Of a stretch of DNA of 64,000 bases, positions 11,039-20,500 are shown in pieces (positions within the stretch are counted from its first letter, which is position 1; each line of letters begins with the position of its first letter). Below the pieces are notes generated by a model. That model was not told the origin of the DNA. It saw nothing but the letters and a program-made list of their open reading frames with translations, and searched no databases. Both the position numbers and the translations under genes were made by a program. This DNA comes from Rhipidocladum racemiflorum (taxonomy: Eukaryota; Streptophyta; Magnoliopsida; Poales; Poaceae): the NCBI GenBank assembly GCA_036346355.1, contig CM070578.1, positions 18,614,501 to 18,678,500 on the forward strand, in the 5' to 3' direction.

Positions 11039-11935
11039 TCATCGGCCGCCAATCGCTTGAGAAGTCTTGGATGAAAGCGGCGATAATACCCGGCCGATCC
11101 AAGAAAAGCTGCGGATGTCCGTGATGATCTTGGGCTGCTCCCATTTGAGTACATCCTGTACCTTGCTCGTCAATCGCCACGCCGCTTCCGAAAGGGCGTG
11201 TCCCAAGAATGACACTTCCTCGGCTAGAACTTCGCACTTGCCGAACTTCGCATACTGAGCGATGCTCCTGAGTCGCCCGAGGACAATGCGAAGGTGTCGG
11301 CGTGCTCTTCCTCGGGGTGAATATATCAAAATATCATCGATGAAGATGACGACAAAAGAATCCAGCTCTTTCATAAATATGGAGTTCATCGGATACATAA
11401 AATACGCCGGTCGTTAAATCGAGCCGAACGACATCACGGTATACTCGTAGAGCCCGTATCACAGTGGAGAAAGCGATCTTCGGGATGTCCTCGGCTCGGA
11501 TCTTAATCGATGGTAGCCGAGCCGCAGATCAATCTTGGAAAATACTCGGGCACCGGCAAGTCGATCGAGCAGGATATCAATCCGAGGCAGAGGGTACTTG
11601 TTCTTGATAGTAACCGCATTCAAGGGACGGTAATCCACGCAGAGGCGTAGAGAACCATCCTTCTTGGTCACAAATAGAGCCGAACAGCCCCAAGGCGAGG
11701 AGCTCGGTCGGATGAACCCCTTGTCCATCAATTCTTTCAGCTGGGTCTTTAGCTCGGCCCGGCTCATTGGGTGGCATTCGATGCGGTCGCTTGACACCTT
11801 TGGAGCGATCCTGGTGAAGCTCAACGACAAACTCGATATCCCGATTAGGTGGCATCCCCGGTAGTTCCATTTGGGAACACATCGGAAACTCAGACACCAC
11901 AGGAATCGAGTCCAGCTCTTCAACTTCTGTCCCAT
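11039..11935 (-). pseudogene. Ty3 reverse transcriptase remnant
   Basis: Two frame segments together cover most of a reverse transcriptase. 11935-11459 contains the GFIRPSSSPWG, LFVTKKDGSLRLCVDYR and LNAVTIKNKYPLPRID motifs. 11398-11039 contains FIDDILIYS, the YxDD-type catalytic centre, and KCEVLAEEVSFLGH. About 60 bases between them are frameshifted. Indels prevent a continuous polyprotein. Confidence 0.9.
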
Positions 11936-11949
11936 TTAGCGAACACAAG

Positions 11950-12300
11950 GTGGCCTTGTTCTCGTTAAGAAGTAGGGTGAGTCGGCCGCCCTTCGGATTC
12001 CGGAGCGACAGGGTGCGACCACAACAATCCAAAACAGCCTGCTGTCGTGTCAGCCAACTCATCCCTAGGATGACATCTATCCCCCGAAGATCTAGAAGTA
12101 GCAAACTAACAGTGAACGGAATCCCTGAATGCTGAACTACCGCCTTCGAACCATCCGCTAACTTAGTGATCTTCGACCCCGGTGCCTCAATCGTAAAAGA
12201 GGTGACACTCACATCGACCCTCATCTCGACGCCGCTCCGCAAACCCCGTGCGGATAAAAGAATGGGAAGCCCGAATCAAACAACACTCTAGCCTCACGCC
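11950..12300 (-). pseudogene. Retropepsin-like protease remnant
   Basis: The minus strand encodes LFDSG at about 12270 (the D-S/T-G active site of Ty3 proteases, in a different frame from what follows) and the downstream DVILGMSWL motif. The frame change between the two shows decay. Confidence 0.75.
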
Positions 12301-13368
12301 TCAACAAGGAACGCATTACCGGCACGGCAGAGCCTCGTGAACCGCCTCGGCGTCGGCGAAGGTGACGCCTCGGCTCGGCGTAAACAGCGGCGGTGGTGCC
12401 GTCGCGCCACTGGCCGTGGAAGCCGGCGATGCTGCCCTGGCGTGGAAATGGGCGATCCGGATGAAGTGGCCCGCACGTCCGCAATTGTAGCACTGACCGG
12501 GACGAGAACCCGCTGCCGCTCGCTGCCGGTGGCGGTAGTGGTGGTGGCCGGGCGGCGACAGCAAACCGACGACCGTCGCGACCGATCGAGAGGCTGGAAG
12601 CAGACGGCCTCGGCGGCGATACGAGATCGCGACGAGCCAGCTGCGAGCCGCCGCCACGAGTACTGGCGTCGCCGCTTCCTCTTCTTCTCCTCCTGATGAG
12701 CCCGCATCTTGAGCTCAACGGTGATCGCGCGGCTCACCAGGTCATTGTAGTCGGCGAAGTCGCAGACGGACAAACTTATCTGCATCTTATTTGTCGGCCC
12801 ACTCACAAACCGACCGCTTCTTCCGGGTCGGTGTCGACCTCTTCTCGGGCGTCTTGCGAGGTAGTTGAACTCCTGCGAGTAGTCAACCACCGACTTGCCG
12901 AGCTGTCGGAGGGTGAGAAATCTTTGCTTTTTCATGTCCATGAGGCCCTTCGGGATGTGGTACGCCGAAATGCCTCACGGAACTCAGCCCAGTAAATGGC
13001 GGTGCCGGCAGTCGCATCACCCTCAAATTGGCCCACCAAGCACCGGCGGCCTCGAGCCGCCGCTACCGCCGAAGTGGGCCTTCGAGCTCCCCACGATCGA
13101 TAAGAGCAAACCGCTCTATCGGCGCAGCCAATCGTCGGCCTCCAACGGATCGGGCACCGTGAGAAGACCTTGGTCGCGTGTGCGTGAAGTCGAGATAGCC
13201 GGTGGGCCGACCTCGCCCATCACCGCGCCACCATCTTTGGACCCAATCCTGGACTAGCATCTCTAGGATCCGATTTATCGTCTCCTGGTGCTGCTCGGTC
13301 CGCCGCAGAATATCCAAGACGTTGGGAGGAGGCGGCGAATAGCACCCTCTCGTCGCTGCCGCCCGCAC
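12294..13368 (-). pseudogene. Ty3 gag remnant
   Basis: Fragments in several minus-strand frames resemble a plant Ty3 gag: a segment at 13368-13063, the KKQRFLTLRQLGKSVVDYSQEF segment near 12930, and a CCHC zinc knuckle near 12490 that reads CYNCGRAGHF. The last cysteine of the knuckle is lost through an indel and substitution. Frameshifts break it into at least three pieces. Confidence 0.75.
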
Positions 13369-13700
13369 TTTGAAGTGGAAGCCCCGCGGTTCGCATTCTC
13401 GTCATCAAACAGTCAGCGGCAAAAGTCGGGACCCACACGGGAAGACAAGCCCTAAACGCGAAAAACCCCGAACTAACTCCCACACTCATTGCGACACCCG
13501 CACTGGGGTCCCACAAGTCTGCCACACCCAGAACACAACCTCGATGCAAGGCAGCATGACACATGCACGACTTCCAACGCAATTTACTCTCACCTCAACA
13601 ATCTAAGGCGGGGATAAGTATGACTTTCTATCTAATGCAGTATGACAATCCTAAGCAATCTCCTAAGCGGTCGCCGAGTTGGGGTCCGTCTTTGTGCGCC

Positions 13701-13714
13701 TTGCTCTGATACCA
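13701..13714 (-). other. Primer binding site (initiator tRNA-Met type)
   Basis: The minus strand reads TGGTATCAGAGCAA, three bases inside the 5' LTR end. TGGTATCAGAGC is the classic complement of the 3' end of plant initiator methionine tRNA used by Ty3 elements. Confidence 0.92.
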
Positions 13715-13717
13715 ACC

Positions 13718-16500
13718 TGTGAGAGGAGCCGCCCAGATCGTCCTCGAGTTGTTGGATGCACGGTTGCTCCCGTCGGATTTGGGTCCTAGCAACAAATCAC
13801 CGGAGGTGATCCTGATGCTATTACCCAAGCCCAATGGAGACCACCCTACGAGCGTCCAACGACTGACAACAACCCGGTATTCCCCGGTATGCGATCCGAA
13901 ACTCGCCCAGATCCCCACATACCGGTTCCCAAGTTATATCACAACAGCTTCCCACAAAGGGGCATCGGGCCCAAACTCACTACCAGAGACGCACGAAACG
14001 CTGAAACAACAAAACACACACGGCACACGGAAGCCCAAAGGGCGACCAAACAAACAGAAGCGAAGAGCCAGCAGGCTCCAATACGTAAATAAAAGTGCAA
14101 CAGTTTACAAAAGTAAAGCCGACTATCCTATACAACAAAAGTAAAACACCGGAAGTGTCATGCCCTGAACACCTCCGGCGCACACACGCAACGCCCTCTA
14201 CTCGGTGCCCCGCCTGGCCACCGATAAGCGAGGGGCGTAACTCACACCCCTCTGGATCCTCACCGCCAAAACCACAAAGCGAAGCTTCGAGTACGGAAGA
14301 TACTCGCAAGTCTTACCCATGGTCCATATATGACCGACTCCAAAGGACATGCATTTGGATGTAGCAAAAACCAGTGAAGGTAAAAGTGCAAAAGCTTAAC
14401 ATTTGTTATATTAATTACCTAACTACTCAATTCACAATTTAGCGGTTATGTAGCGCCTACTTACGAAAATGAAGTTGCAATCATTAATTCACAACAATTA
14501 ATCTCAACACCAATTTATGTGGGCTCAAGCTCGGCCGAACCTCGGTTCAAGTTCTTACTACGTATTTGTGCGATGAAAGAGCTTGCTCATATCCGAGAGC
14601 GCGGCAATTCGAATCGCTTATTTAACCCTGCAGGGAAGCATTGATCGCACGACACTTACCACAAGGGCCTAGTGTCAACCCCCTCCCAATCATACCCAAT
14701 CGCTGAAGCGTCCTCCTGTGGCCCGAAAACCTAGCACCCCCTCGAGCAGCCCCAAGCCCGGCTTGGCGCTCGAGAGTCGGCCTAAGCCTCGCCCTCAACC
14801 ACGTCCAACCACAGGAAGTTACGGTCCATCGATTCCGTATGAGAGAAAGAGTGGCTTACCGTACCATAATCGGGCATGCGACCAACCGGGGTGTGCTCGA
14901 TCAAAGGGCAACCATCGAATCGGTCCTTAATCGACTCAGACGGGGCTACACATTTGAGTCTCCATACTCGAATGAACCAACTCCCCGCCCGGTCCACAAT
15001 TTATCAATTACAACTCATAAACATACCCATTCCAATCCATCATGTGTGAAGTGAAACAATTGTTAATAATCACAAGCGGGAGAACCATCCCCCACTTGGC
15101 CCAACCCAACATCTAAGCAAAACTAAGCGTAGACTCGTTACAATTACCCATATTTTGGTTCGAAGGGAGTGTTCCACAAATTCAAGGAGTGTATGTGCAG
15201 CAATTAGGTTCTAACCCTGTTCCCACCATTCAACTCCTAATGCATACTTAATCGACTAAATAAGCAATTTAATTCTCTAAGATAAAATCATATAATGGGG
15301 TAAATATGCTTAGGTGCTTGCCTTGTTCTTCTGCTGGTGGATCGACAGCGATTTGCCCCTCGGCAACTCCCTCAACCACGGCCACGTCAGTCGCCGCGGA
15401 ATCGTTCTCTACACGAGTACAATGCCTAATTAAAATGCATGCAATGCATATGAATGAAGTACAACTGAAAACCCCGAAAAATAACGCAACCGGACAACTC
15501 GACTCAACTGGACAGACCAGCCTAACCCGGACAGTCCGGGTACTTGATCCGGACTCTCCGGACAATCCGGACTCTCCGGCCCATTCGGTCCGGATACTCC
15601 GGGCAGAGCGGACACTCCGGACGGGGTGTCCGGACACTCCGGACCTGGCGAGTTTTACCCAATAACTCGACGGATCGAGGTGCCGCCAAGTCCAACGGCA
15701 TCACGGGGACCCGATCTATGACTTTCCTACACGTGGCAAGGCCGAAGAAGCTTATAGCTAACCCAACTCCACGAGGAACGACACTAGCCCATGAAACCAC
15801 TAACCAACTCCAAACGACCCTTGGATCGGCGCTACTACTACCCGATCAACCACACTAGCACCCACATTCATCAATCCAAGCCCCACACTAACCCTAGGAT
15901 CACTACACCCAAAACCCTAGAGCTCAAGATTCAACTCCGAAACTTCAAATCTAAACCTAAGCTCTAACTCCCACCATTGATGACCTTAGAACCCAAGAAT
16001 CCCACGAATCTACTCCCAAGAGAGACCTACCTCCAAGGAAGATGGAGGAGAAGCAATGCTTAGGGTGGAGGATGGAGGATGCCGGCTTGAGGAGGAGTTC
16101 CTGGGATGGAGGAGCCGGGGAGGAGCCACGGGAGGTCACCGGCCGGTGGAAGCTCGCCAGGAGAGGAGCTAGGAGTGGAGGAACGAGCTCACACGGGTGG
16201 GGAACCAAGTGGGGAGAAGAAATGAGGTGGGGAAATCAAGAAAGCAGGACTTTTATACAAAATCCCGCACCATCCGGACTCTCCGGACGCTCAACCCGAG
16301 ACTCAGGGTTGGGGTCTTGGTCTGATCAACCCGGACACTCCGGACATTCAGTCCGGACACTCCGGGTTGGGGCGCTCGGTCAGCCCAATCCGGATACTCC
16401 GGACATTTTGTTCAGACATTCCGGGTTGGATCCGGACACTCCGGATGTAGATCCGGATACTCCGGATGTCCCAGCACTTTTCGAACTTGGGGACTTGACA
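13718..16500 (-). repeat. Right LTR (5' LTR in element orientation)
   Basis: 2783 bp, TGTGAGAGG...CTTGACA on the plus strand, the partner of the left LTR. The minus-strand TATAAAA box is at 16257-16251. Differences from the left LTR include many one- or two-base gaps. The TCCGGA arrays are at 15528-15650 and 16268-16475 and keep more intact palindromes than the left copy. Confidence 0.93.
16268..16475 (-). promoter_or_regulatory. TCCGGA half-site array in U3, right (5') LTR
   Basis: Same array as in the left LTR, here in the LTR that would drive the element. Units such as TCCGGACACTCCGGA lie between the LTR start at 16500 and the TATAAAA at 16257-16251. A second, shorter array sits in the presumed R/U5 at 15528-15650. 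Confidence 0.6.
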
Positions 16501-16505
16501 GGGGC
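16501..16505. repeat. Right target-site duplication GGGGC
   Basis: Matches 6518-6522 exactly. Confidence 0.9.
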
Positions 16506-16879
16506 CAAGTTAGATGTGAACATTAAACAAGTCCTTTTCCTTATTCAAAAATTTCTTCCCCTTTATAAATAGCCTCGGACTCTCACGGTCGAGGGCTTAC
16601 TTTGACGGACCGAAACCGCGCCATCCCCTTTGGCCCGACAAAGGAGCAAGACAGTCTGTTTAGTATTTGGATTGGTTATTTCGGGGGACAACAAGTTGGA
16701 CGACATCATAGCTCGATCCTGTGGCTAAGGTAATTTGCTTGATATGCCGAGGTTGTCGGGGTGTTGGTTTTGGCGGGAGTCCAAAATTGGCGTCTACTCT
16801 ATTGACATGTCATGCCTCCATTGGGCTTACTATGGGTGTTTCCTCTTCCCAAGGCGTTTGGATGCCTATAAGTAGCATG
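16506..16879. other. Gene-free stretch between transposons
   Basis: Continues the sequence interrupted by the chromovirus. A TTTATAAATAGCC motif at about 16561 looks like a TATA box but leads to no recognisable gene. Nothing else supported. Confidence 0.3.
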
Positions 16880-16887
16880 GTTGGCCA

Positions 16888-18050
16888 CAAGGATTCAAAT
16901 TTTGGACCGAAATCCTAAATCTCCCCGCCCGGGTAAAAAAATTTAAATCTCGGATTTCTCGGCGATTTTCGGCCGAAATCTCGGTGATTTCGGCCGAAAT
17001 TTAGTGTTTTTTTTGCCGGATTTTAATTTTTGTGCATTGGATTTGATTTTATTTAGGGTCATGATCATCCCCAAAAAATTTTAAAAAAATTTAACATATT
17101 TTTGACCATTTTTTTTGTCGGTTCAATTTGTCGATTAGGACTATCCGAATTTTTTAAAATTTCTCAAGATTACTCACCATCTAAAAATTTTATGGGAATA
17201 TTATGGATGTGTTAAGACCATTCACAAAAAATTTCAAAATTTTCTAAAGTAGTTTGAACTATTTTTCATTCAGGTAAAATTTATCAGTCCATTTTTTGAA
17301 CATTTCTAAAGATTGATCCACCGTCTGCCATTCGACATAAATAACCAATCCACTATCAATTTCAACACCAAAGTTAGAAAATACATGCAAAATTTCAACT
17401 CTACACTGTAAACTTTCTGAATACGTAGCATCAACTCATTTGCTGGAATAACAGCAACACTATAAACTTTCTGAATATAACTCGATAAATCTCAAAATTA
17501 GGATCAATCCACTCCACCTCAGAACAACAGGTTTAATAGAATATGTACTAGTTGTCCACAGAGACCCCGAGTATAAAGACTTTTACAATTCAACATGTCC
17601 TAATGAGGTATTATCTATATAATATATAGGAATATATAGAAAACTTTCCAAAAACTTGAAATTACCACTATTAGATTTCCAAAAACTTCGCTTGTTACAT
17701 TTGAAAAATCAAAACTAAACTTTACATAAAGCTTTTATCACGACTTGACTATTGTTAGAATTTTTTAAAATTCCTCATGCATGATCATCATGTGAAATTT
17801 TTATGGGAATATTAGTGATGTGTCAGGACCATTCAAAAAAAATTTAAAATTTTTTAACGTATTTTGAACCATTTTTCGGTCGGTTCAATGTGGACCGAGA
17901 CTTTGGTGATTTCAGCCGAGATCTCGGATTTCCTGATTGAAAAAAAAAACCGGATTTAAAATTTGGTTTTGTATTTCGTCCGGATTTTAACTAAAATTTT
18001 CGATTTCGGCCATCTCCGAGATTTAACCCAAAACGAGATTTGAAACCTTA
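16888..18050. mobile_element. hAT-like non-autonomous element, copy A
   Basis: 1163 bp, flanked by an exact 8-bp duplication GTTGGCCA (16880-16887 and 18051-18058). The left end CAAGGATTCAAAT pairs with the inverted right end TAAGGTTTCAAAT. Both sub-terminal zones are rich in CGGCCGAAATCTCGG-like motifs. It has no coding capacity. The 8-bp duplication with CAAGG ends suits the hAT superfamily (inference). Related copies lie at 18690-19740 and 37582-39077. Confidence 0.75.
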
Positions 18051-18379
18051 GTTGGCCATCGGACGCCATCACATGCCCCGTTTTTCCTGTCGTTCGATCC
18101 CTTCGCTTTTCTTCTTGAAACCTGCGAAGTGCAGTGAACATATGGCGAAGAAGAGCAAGGGTCTTGCCGAAGGGGCACCGGAGGTGGTCTACACTCTACA
18201 CCGATGAGCGCGGCCGCTACGGAGAACTACCTCGCGGCCCAGGTGGTAGACGTCTGGCTTCCCAATGTGTAGGTATTTCGTTCACCTAGCGACAAGACCT
18301 CGCTAGCCCTACGTTGGGACGAGTCTATTGTCTCCAGCATCGAAGAACTGCTAGGAGACGGATTGGGTTAAGAGGTGAC

Positions 18380-18656
18380 TAGTTACATGCCCGTGCGTTG
18401 CTACGAAAAACAAAATTGATAACGAAAAATAAAGATTAAAAAATAAAAAAAAAATTATTTCACAAGATCAAACATCTATCTTTAACGCTTCGTTTCTTGC
18501 GAAAGCTGGCTAATTAAAGCAACGCTTCGTTTCTTGCGTAGGGCAATTAAGCAGGCAATTAAGTAGGGCAATTAAGTAGGGCAATTAAGCGGCAATTAAT
18601 GATGTGAGTAGAATGGACCGCTGCCACCAACTGCTGCTTTATAATAGTAGAGATTC
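18380..18656. repeat. Repeat-like segment with AGGGCAATTAAG tandem units
   Basis: Starts near CATGCCCGTGCGTTGCTACG and ends near TAATAGTAGAGAT, a pair of motifs I recognise as recurrent in grass non-autonomous transposons. Inside, at about 18539-18598, an AGGGCAATTAAG(T/C) unit of about 13 bases repeats three to four times. Superfamily not determined. Confidence 0.4.
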
Positions 18657-18689
18657 TACTACCACTCTCCAGCCGCGTATGGTCTTCAC

Positions 18690-19740
18690 CAAGGTTCAAT
18701 TTTTCAAACGAAATTCTCGAAATTCGTACCGCTTGCAAGTGAAAAAGAAAACCGTTTCGAATTTCGTTCAAATTCAAATTTAAATTCAAAAAATTGAAAA
18801 AATTTATCCAAAATTTCCTCATAATTAGTATTAATAGCCTTATGACCTCTGATGTGAATATTATTTAAAAAACGAAGTTTGCAGATGTTTTTGAGCCATT
18901 CAATTTATTTAGTAGCAATATTTGTTGAAGTATATTTAGTATAAATATTTGTTAAAGTATATTTAGTAATCATATTTATTGAAGTATATTTAGTACCAAT
19001 ATTTTCTTGTAAAAACTAGCAGCATGAGGTAAGAATGATACTATTCATAAAATCATGGCCTGTATTCAGAAAGTACATATGAGTTTTTATTAAAATCAGA
19101 ATTATATGAGACCTCCAGCGATAAATTGTCTATCATTTTTTATTATTATTTTGAGAGAGAGCCATACATAACTAAATTTCAACACGAATGCAAGTATTAA
19201 ACAATGAACTGTAGTGCATAAAAAATAAATAGAAATACATTGTTAAATGATTTGCTACAGTCTACACAAATCATAGTTGATCAAATAAGTGGAATATTTG
19301 AATCAGAATTTTAGACTACACCTCCACAACACACTGTATGTTTCAGTATTTATTCAATTATATTTAGTAGCAATATTTGTTGAAGTAATTTTTCAAATAT
19401 CATTTTTGGTCTTTAATGGCTTTTTCCAAACTTTACAACAATTTTTTTTTATAATTTTCCCGTAATTTTTCTACATCCCCCCCCCCATTTTTCAACTACC
19501 ATCGGTTTTTCGAGCGATTTTCGAGCAAGTTTCAAACCCAACGGTTTTTCAAGCTTTTCGAGCGGTTTTCGTTCGGAAACCGCGAATTTCACTCAGAGGT
19601 TTTGAGCTTTTTTTTACTAGATTTCAAATTCATTTGACTTTCAAACCGAACGGTTTTGAGCAAATTTCGAGCGAAATTTCGCGAATTTCGATACCGCTGG
19701 GATGTTGAAATTTGAGTTCGAAACGAAAAGTGAAACCTTG
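18690..19740. mobile_element. hAT-like non-autonomous element, copy B
   Basis: 1051 bp with an exact 8-bp duplication GTCTTCAC at 18682-18689 and 19741-19748. Ends CAAGGTTCAATTTTTC and, inverted, CAAGGTTTCACTTTTC. It contains a tandem array of about 35-bp units (TATATTTAGTA..AATATTTGTTGAAG) at about 18905-19015 with another copy near 19350. No ORF. Same end type as copy A. Confidence 0.78.
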
Positions 19741-19887
19741 GTCTTCACTCCGGGGGAGGACCTATTGAGCAGATCTGGTGTCCGAAAGTGGTATTAACGG
19801 GAGGCGAAAAGGCTCGTTTAAGTCTTCCGAGTGGCATTTCGGTGCGCATAAGTATGCATGACCTAGCGCAGGAGTTTTGCATACTTT

Positions 19888-20262
19888 GGCCTTGTTTGGC
19901 AAAATTTCAGATCCTAGCTTCACCTCAGATCTGAAATTTGTAAGCTAAAACAAAGTGAATTAAGTTTATACTTTTATTCTAAAATGTAAACAAGATGACC
20001 CACTAAGAGTTCTAGCTCCACCTCAGATCTGAAATTTGTTTGGCAGAGCTCTAGCTCTATCAGATTCGTGAATCTGGTGAAGCTAGGTATTTCTAGTTCC
20101 ATCAAATCTGTTAAGCTGGAGCTGTGGGTATATTAAGAGTGTTTAGATGGATCATCTTGTTTACATTTTAGAATAAAAATATAAACTTAATTCACTTTAT
20201 TTTAACCTACAAATTTCAGATCTGAAGTGGAACTATAATCTGAAGCACTGCCAAACAGGGCT
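19888..20262. mobile_element. Foldback MITE (GGCCTTGTTTGGCA ends)
   Basis: Left end GGCCTTGTTTGGCA at 19888 pairs with TGCCAAACAGGGC at about 20249-20261. A long internal inverted repeat (19952-19994 against 20158-20200, including TCTAAAATGTAAACAAG) would form a hairpin. A further related end, CCAAACAGACCTTTG, at about 20358 suggests a second nested copy. End sequence is like Tourist/Harbinger MITEs, but no clean 3-bp duplication was found. Confidence 0.6.
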
Positions 20263-20402
20263 TTAATATACCAATAGCTTCAGTTTCACGGATCTAGTAG
20301 AGCTAGGAATACCGAGCTCCACCAGATCCACGAATTTAATGAAGCTGAAGCTCTACCAAACAGACCTTTGATTATGACCGCTGTCCGCTGGGACCTTCGC
20401 CT

Positions 20403-20500
20403 AGGCATTTACGACGGTTGATCCTTCCCTGACCAGGTCCAGTATGCGATGCTTGACGAGGACAATGACAATCTTGCAAAGGCATTTACGACGGTTGATC
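20403..20500 (+). repeat. 21-bp direct repeat bracketing the first NET2 fragment
   Basis: The 21 bases beginning AGGCATTTACGACGG occur at 20403-20423 and 20480-20500. They flank the short FPDQVQYAML exon fragment. The arrangement suggests a slippage or repair duplication at the point where the NAB exon was lost (inference). Confidence 0.85.

Larger units (their letters stand above)
6523..16500 (-). mobile_element. Ty3 chromovirus-type LTR retrotransposon (Tekay-like), full-length but coding-dead
   Basis: Two near-identical long repeats (6523-9283 and 13718-16500), each with TG...CA ends, bound a 4.4 kb interior and are flanked by GGGGC on both sides. Gene order on the minus strand is gag, protease, reverse transcriptase, RNase H, integrase, chromodomain, which is the Ty3/Metaviridae order with the chromovirus chromodomain. 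LTRs of almost 2.8 kb point to the Tekay lineage (inference from LTR length). The interior has many frameshifts and stops, and the integrase core is missing, so it cannot move by its own proteins. Confidence 0.93.

Noticed and set aside
18140..18300. ATGGCGAAGAAGAGCAAGGG start considered as the missing first exon of the NET2 relic
   Set aside because: The frame closes after 16 codons and shows no NAB-domain motif.
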